From positions 1 to 6,716 of the forward strand of contig JAVBYA010000098.1 of NCBI GenBank assembly GCA_030824295.1: a DNA stretch of 6,716 bases. Direction: 5' to 3'. The notes beneath the pieces were generated by a model. That model saw nothing but the letters and a program-made list of their open reading frames with translations. It was not told the DNA's origin and made no database searches. Position 1 is the stretch's first letter. The number at the start of each line of letters is the position of its first letter. The position numbers were made by a program, and so were the translations under genes. Positions 5,913-6,716 of the stretch are shown here, piece by piece. The DNA comes from Bacteroidota bacterium (lineage in GTDB: Bacteria > Bacteroidota > Ignavibacteria > UBA10030 > UBA8401).

Positions 5913-5939
5913 ACCGCTGATTGTCGGCGGTGTTTTTTT
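5913..5939 (+). terminator. Rightward intrinsic terminator, antisense within the porin leader
   Basis: ACCGCTGA (5913-5920) pairs with TCGGCGGT (5924-5931) over all 8 bp (one T-G wobble) with a TTG loop, and is followed by G and seven T (5933-5939). It would stop plus-strand transcription, yet no plus-strand gene lies to its left for more than 4 kb. On the minus strand the hairpin lacks a following T-run and would simply be a leader hairpin. Confidence 0.65.
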
Positions 5940-5959
5940 CGATAATTTGTGTTTTGCAC

Positions 5960-5990
5960 CACTATATCATAAATAACTATGATAATAGTG
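5960..5990. repeat. 31-bp imperfect dyad (possible operator or leader hairpin)
   Basis: CACTATATCATA (5960-5971) and TATGATAATAGTG (5978-5990) are reverse complements over 12 bp apart from one extra A, with a 6-bp centre AATAAC. If the promoter at 6055-6028 is used, the dyad lies in the early transcribed leader of the porin operon. It could serve as a dimeric-repressor site or an RNA hairpin. It matches no operator I can name. Confidence 0.55.
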
Positions 5991-6000
5991 ATGTTCAACC

Positions 6001-6042
6001 TAAATTATTAAGGCATAACTATATATTAATATAAATTATTTA
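6001..6042. repeat. AT-rich direct repeat flanking a 12-bp palindrome
   Basis: TAAATTATT occurs at 6001-6009 and again at 6032-6040, offset by 31 bp (about three helical turns). Between them lies the perfect palindrome TATATTAATATA (6022-6033), which overlaps the -10 element of the leftward promoter. This could be a regulator site or simply low-complexity promoter DNA. Confidence 0.4.
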
Positions 6043-6055
6043 ATCACGTTGTCAA
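6028..6055 (-). promoter_or_regulatory. Promoter of the porin-amtB-glnB operon
   Basis: The minus strand shows TTGACA (6055-6050), a 16-bp spacer, and TATATT (6033-6028): 6/6 and 5/6 matches to the sigma70 consensus. Initiation near 6021 would give a leader of about 215 nt containing the 5960-5990 dyad and the 5913-5931 hairpin. No sigma54-type site with correct spacing was found, unusual for a proteobacterial glnK-amtB operon but unsurprising outside that phylum. Confidence 0.6.
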
Positions 6056-6064
6056 GCGGTGCAG

Positions 6065-6088
6065 GTAAAAAATCCCGTAAAAAATTCC
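6065..6088 (+). repeat. Tandem 12-bp A-tract repeat upstream of the synthetase promoter
   Basis: GTAAAAAATCCC (6065-6076) is followed at once by GTAAAAAATTCC (6077-6088), 11 of 12 identical. The two A6 tracts are nearly in helical phase and lie just upstream of the candidate -35 at 6094. They could act as a bent-DNA or UP-element-like promoter enhancer. Confidence 0.5.
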
Positions 6089-6108
6089 ACGCGTTGCTTT
6101 TTGACGGG
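6074..6108. repeat. Inverted repeat around the synthetase -35 region
   Basis: CCCGTAAAAA (6074-6083) is the reverse complement of TTTTTGACGGG (6098-6108) apart from one extra G, with 14 bp between. The centre, near 6091, adjoins the candidate -35 at 6094-6099, as for a repressor operator. The left arm shares bases with the tandem A-tract repeat. Confidence 0.4.
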
Positions 6109-6124
6109 GGATGCGCTACATTTT
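6094..6124 (+). promoter_or_regulatory. Candidate promoter of the acyl-ACP/acyl-CoA synthetase gene
   Basis: TTG (6094-6096), 20 bp, then TACATTTT (6117-6124), the same spacing as the csp promoter candidate. Read as sigma70 it is TTGCTT, 17 bp, TACATT. Initiation near 6131 would leave a leader of about 29 nt. The A-tract repeats directly upstream support the call. Confidence 0.45.
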
Positions 6125-6159
6125 CCCCACACCGGACCACCAATCAAGGAGCAGACCCT

Positions 6160-6716
6160 ATGTTATTGCATCACAAGTTCATCGATACGGCAAAGAAGTT
6201 CGGAGAGAAGATGTACATCATCGACCGGACCACGAACCGCCGAATCACATACTCACGTGCCCTGATCGCTTCGCTGATCCTGTCGGAGAAGCTCCAGAAA
6301 TTCGACAAAGGGTTCATCGGCATCATGGTGCCGACCTCCGCCGGCTGCATCCTTGCTTCCATGGCATCCCTGATGAGCGGACGGGTCCCGGTGATGATCA
6401 ATTATTCGACCATGGCTGCACAGAACTGCGAGTTCGCGCAGAAGAAACTCGCGTTCAAGACCATCCTGACCTCCAAAGCTCTGCTTGAAAAGATCCAATG
6501 CCCTGTTGTTCCCGGAATGGTCTTCCTTGAGGACCTGATGGAGAGTATCTCTATTGTTGATAAGCTGCAGGCGGCAGTCCGCTCCAAACTCCCGGCATCG
6601 CTCATCAAAAAGAGTGTCGCGCAGGGGACGGATGATGATAATCTGGTCATCCTCTTCACCAGCGGCAGCGAAAAAGAACCGAAAGCGGTCCAGCTCTCAC
6701 ACAAGAACATCGCTGC
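6160..6716 (+). CDS. AMP-forming acyl-CoA/acyl-ACP synthetase, Aas-like, N-terminal part (3' end outside the window)
   Basis: The frame opens with ATG at 6160, has AAGGAG 8 nt upstream, and runs off the window after 185 codons. GFIGIMVPTSAGCILASMAS, then SGRVPVMINYSTMAAQNCEF and KTILTSKALLEKI resemble the synthetase half of Aas and related fatty-acid-activating enzymes. The P-loop-like A3 motif F-T-S-G-S-E-K-E-P-K (166-175), followed by AVQLSHKNIAA, is the ATP/AMP-binding signature of the ANL (acyl-CoA synthetase) superfamily. The enzyme would activate a fatty acid with ATP to acyl-AMP and pass it to ACP or CoA, probably at the inner membrane. E. coli Aas carries an N-terminal acyltransferase domain; this protein starts directly with the adenylation domain, so an acyltransferase, if any, is C-terminal or encoded separately. 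It is divergently transcribed from the porin-amtB-glnB operon. Substrate and exact subfamily are uncertain without the C-terminus. Confidence 0.85.
   Translation, partial: MLLHHKFIDTAKKFGEKMYIIDRTTNRRITYSRALIASLILSEKLQKFDKGFIGIMVPTSAGCILASMASLMSGRVPVMINYSTMAAQNCEFAQKKLAFKTILTSKALLEKIQCPVVPGMVFLEDLMESISIVDKLQAAVRSKLPASLIKKSVAQGTDDDNLVILFTSGSEKEPKAVQLSHKNIA

Larger units (their letters stand above)
5807..6159. other. Divergent control region between the porin operon and the acyl-ACP synthetase gene
   Basis: This 353-bp stretch has no credible gene. It holds, left to right: the porin ribosome site; a 5-bp CATCC/GGATG hairpin (5883-5896); a rightward terminator hairpin (5913-5939); a long imperfect dyad (5960-5990); an AT-rich island (about 5940-6047) with a 9-bp direct repeat and a 12-bp palindrome; a near-consensus leftward promoter (6055-6028); tandem A-tract repeats (6065-6088); and a rightward promoter candidate (6094-6124). 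The two -35 elements lie about 40 bp apart, so one bound regulator could affect both directions. Confidence 0.7.

Noticed and set aside
5807..5998. 64-residue N-terminal extension of the porin frame to an ATG at 5998
   Set aside because: The extension is Lys/Arg/His-rich, precedes a normal signal peptide, has no ribosome site, and covers the AT-rich leader, whereas GGAGG precedes the ATG at 5806.
1..6716. Search for CRISPR repeats, IS ends, tRNA genes, toxin-antitoxin pairs or defence genes
   Set aside because: No spaced repeat array, transposase, cloverleaf or defence domain was seen in any frame; all sizeable gaps are accounted for as control regions.

Overview
The window looks like a chromosomal segment of a Gram-negative bacterium of the Bacteroidota/Chlorobiota (FCB) type. 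The evidence is a TonB-dependent receptor, a DUF3078 outer-membrane protein with its W-S-Q-G-G-E-N signature (a family known mainly from this group), and a second outer-membrane barrel ahead of the ammonium transporter. This placement is inferred from gene content, not proven. The coding sequence is moderately GC-rich, and a marked AT-rich island lies at about 5940-6060. I see no tRNA, rRNA, IS element, CRISPR array or phage gene.

Layout, left to right. Positions 1-1425 (+) hold the 3' part of a TonB-dependent receptor gene. It meets a convergent leftward block that shares a GC-rich hairpin terminator (1424-1463). That block (- strand) is DUF3078 protein (2661-1813) followed 28 bp later by a short MscL-type channel (1784-1491), probably one transcript. 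Upstream of it is a single cold-shock protein gene (2994-2794, -) with its own perfect 12-bp terminator (2741-2774). The 330-bp gap 2995-3324 holds a candidate promoter, a leader of about 225 nt, a GC hairpin, and an intrinsic-terminator-like structure only about 12 nt upstream of the csp ribosome-binding site.

Positions 3325-5806 (- strand) form a nitrogen-uptake operon: TorF-like outer-membrane porin, then ammonium transporter AmtB, then a PII signalling protein (GlnB/GlnK type). The expected logic is that the porin passes small solutes over the outer membrane, AmtB conducts ammonium over the inner membrane, and PII senses 2-oxoglutarate, ATP/ADP and glutamine status and gates AmtB. A near-consensus sigma70-type promoter (TTGACA, 16 bp, TATATT; 6055-6028) would drive it through a leader of about 215 nt.

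The 353-bp divergent region 5807-6159 is dense in symmetry elements: a long dyad, an AT palindrome, direct repeats, tandem A-tract repeats, and a rightward terminator hairpin lying antisense in the porin leader. From 6160 (+) to the window end runs the 5' part of an AMP-forming acyl-CoA/acyl-ACP synthetase related to the synthetase half of Aas.

The genes are ordinary families. The most interesting signals are non-coding: a possible attenuator and Shine-Dalgarno-sequestering leader on csp, an antisense terminator in the porin leader, and the structured divergent control region. All RNA structures and promoters here were read by eye and were not computed.
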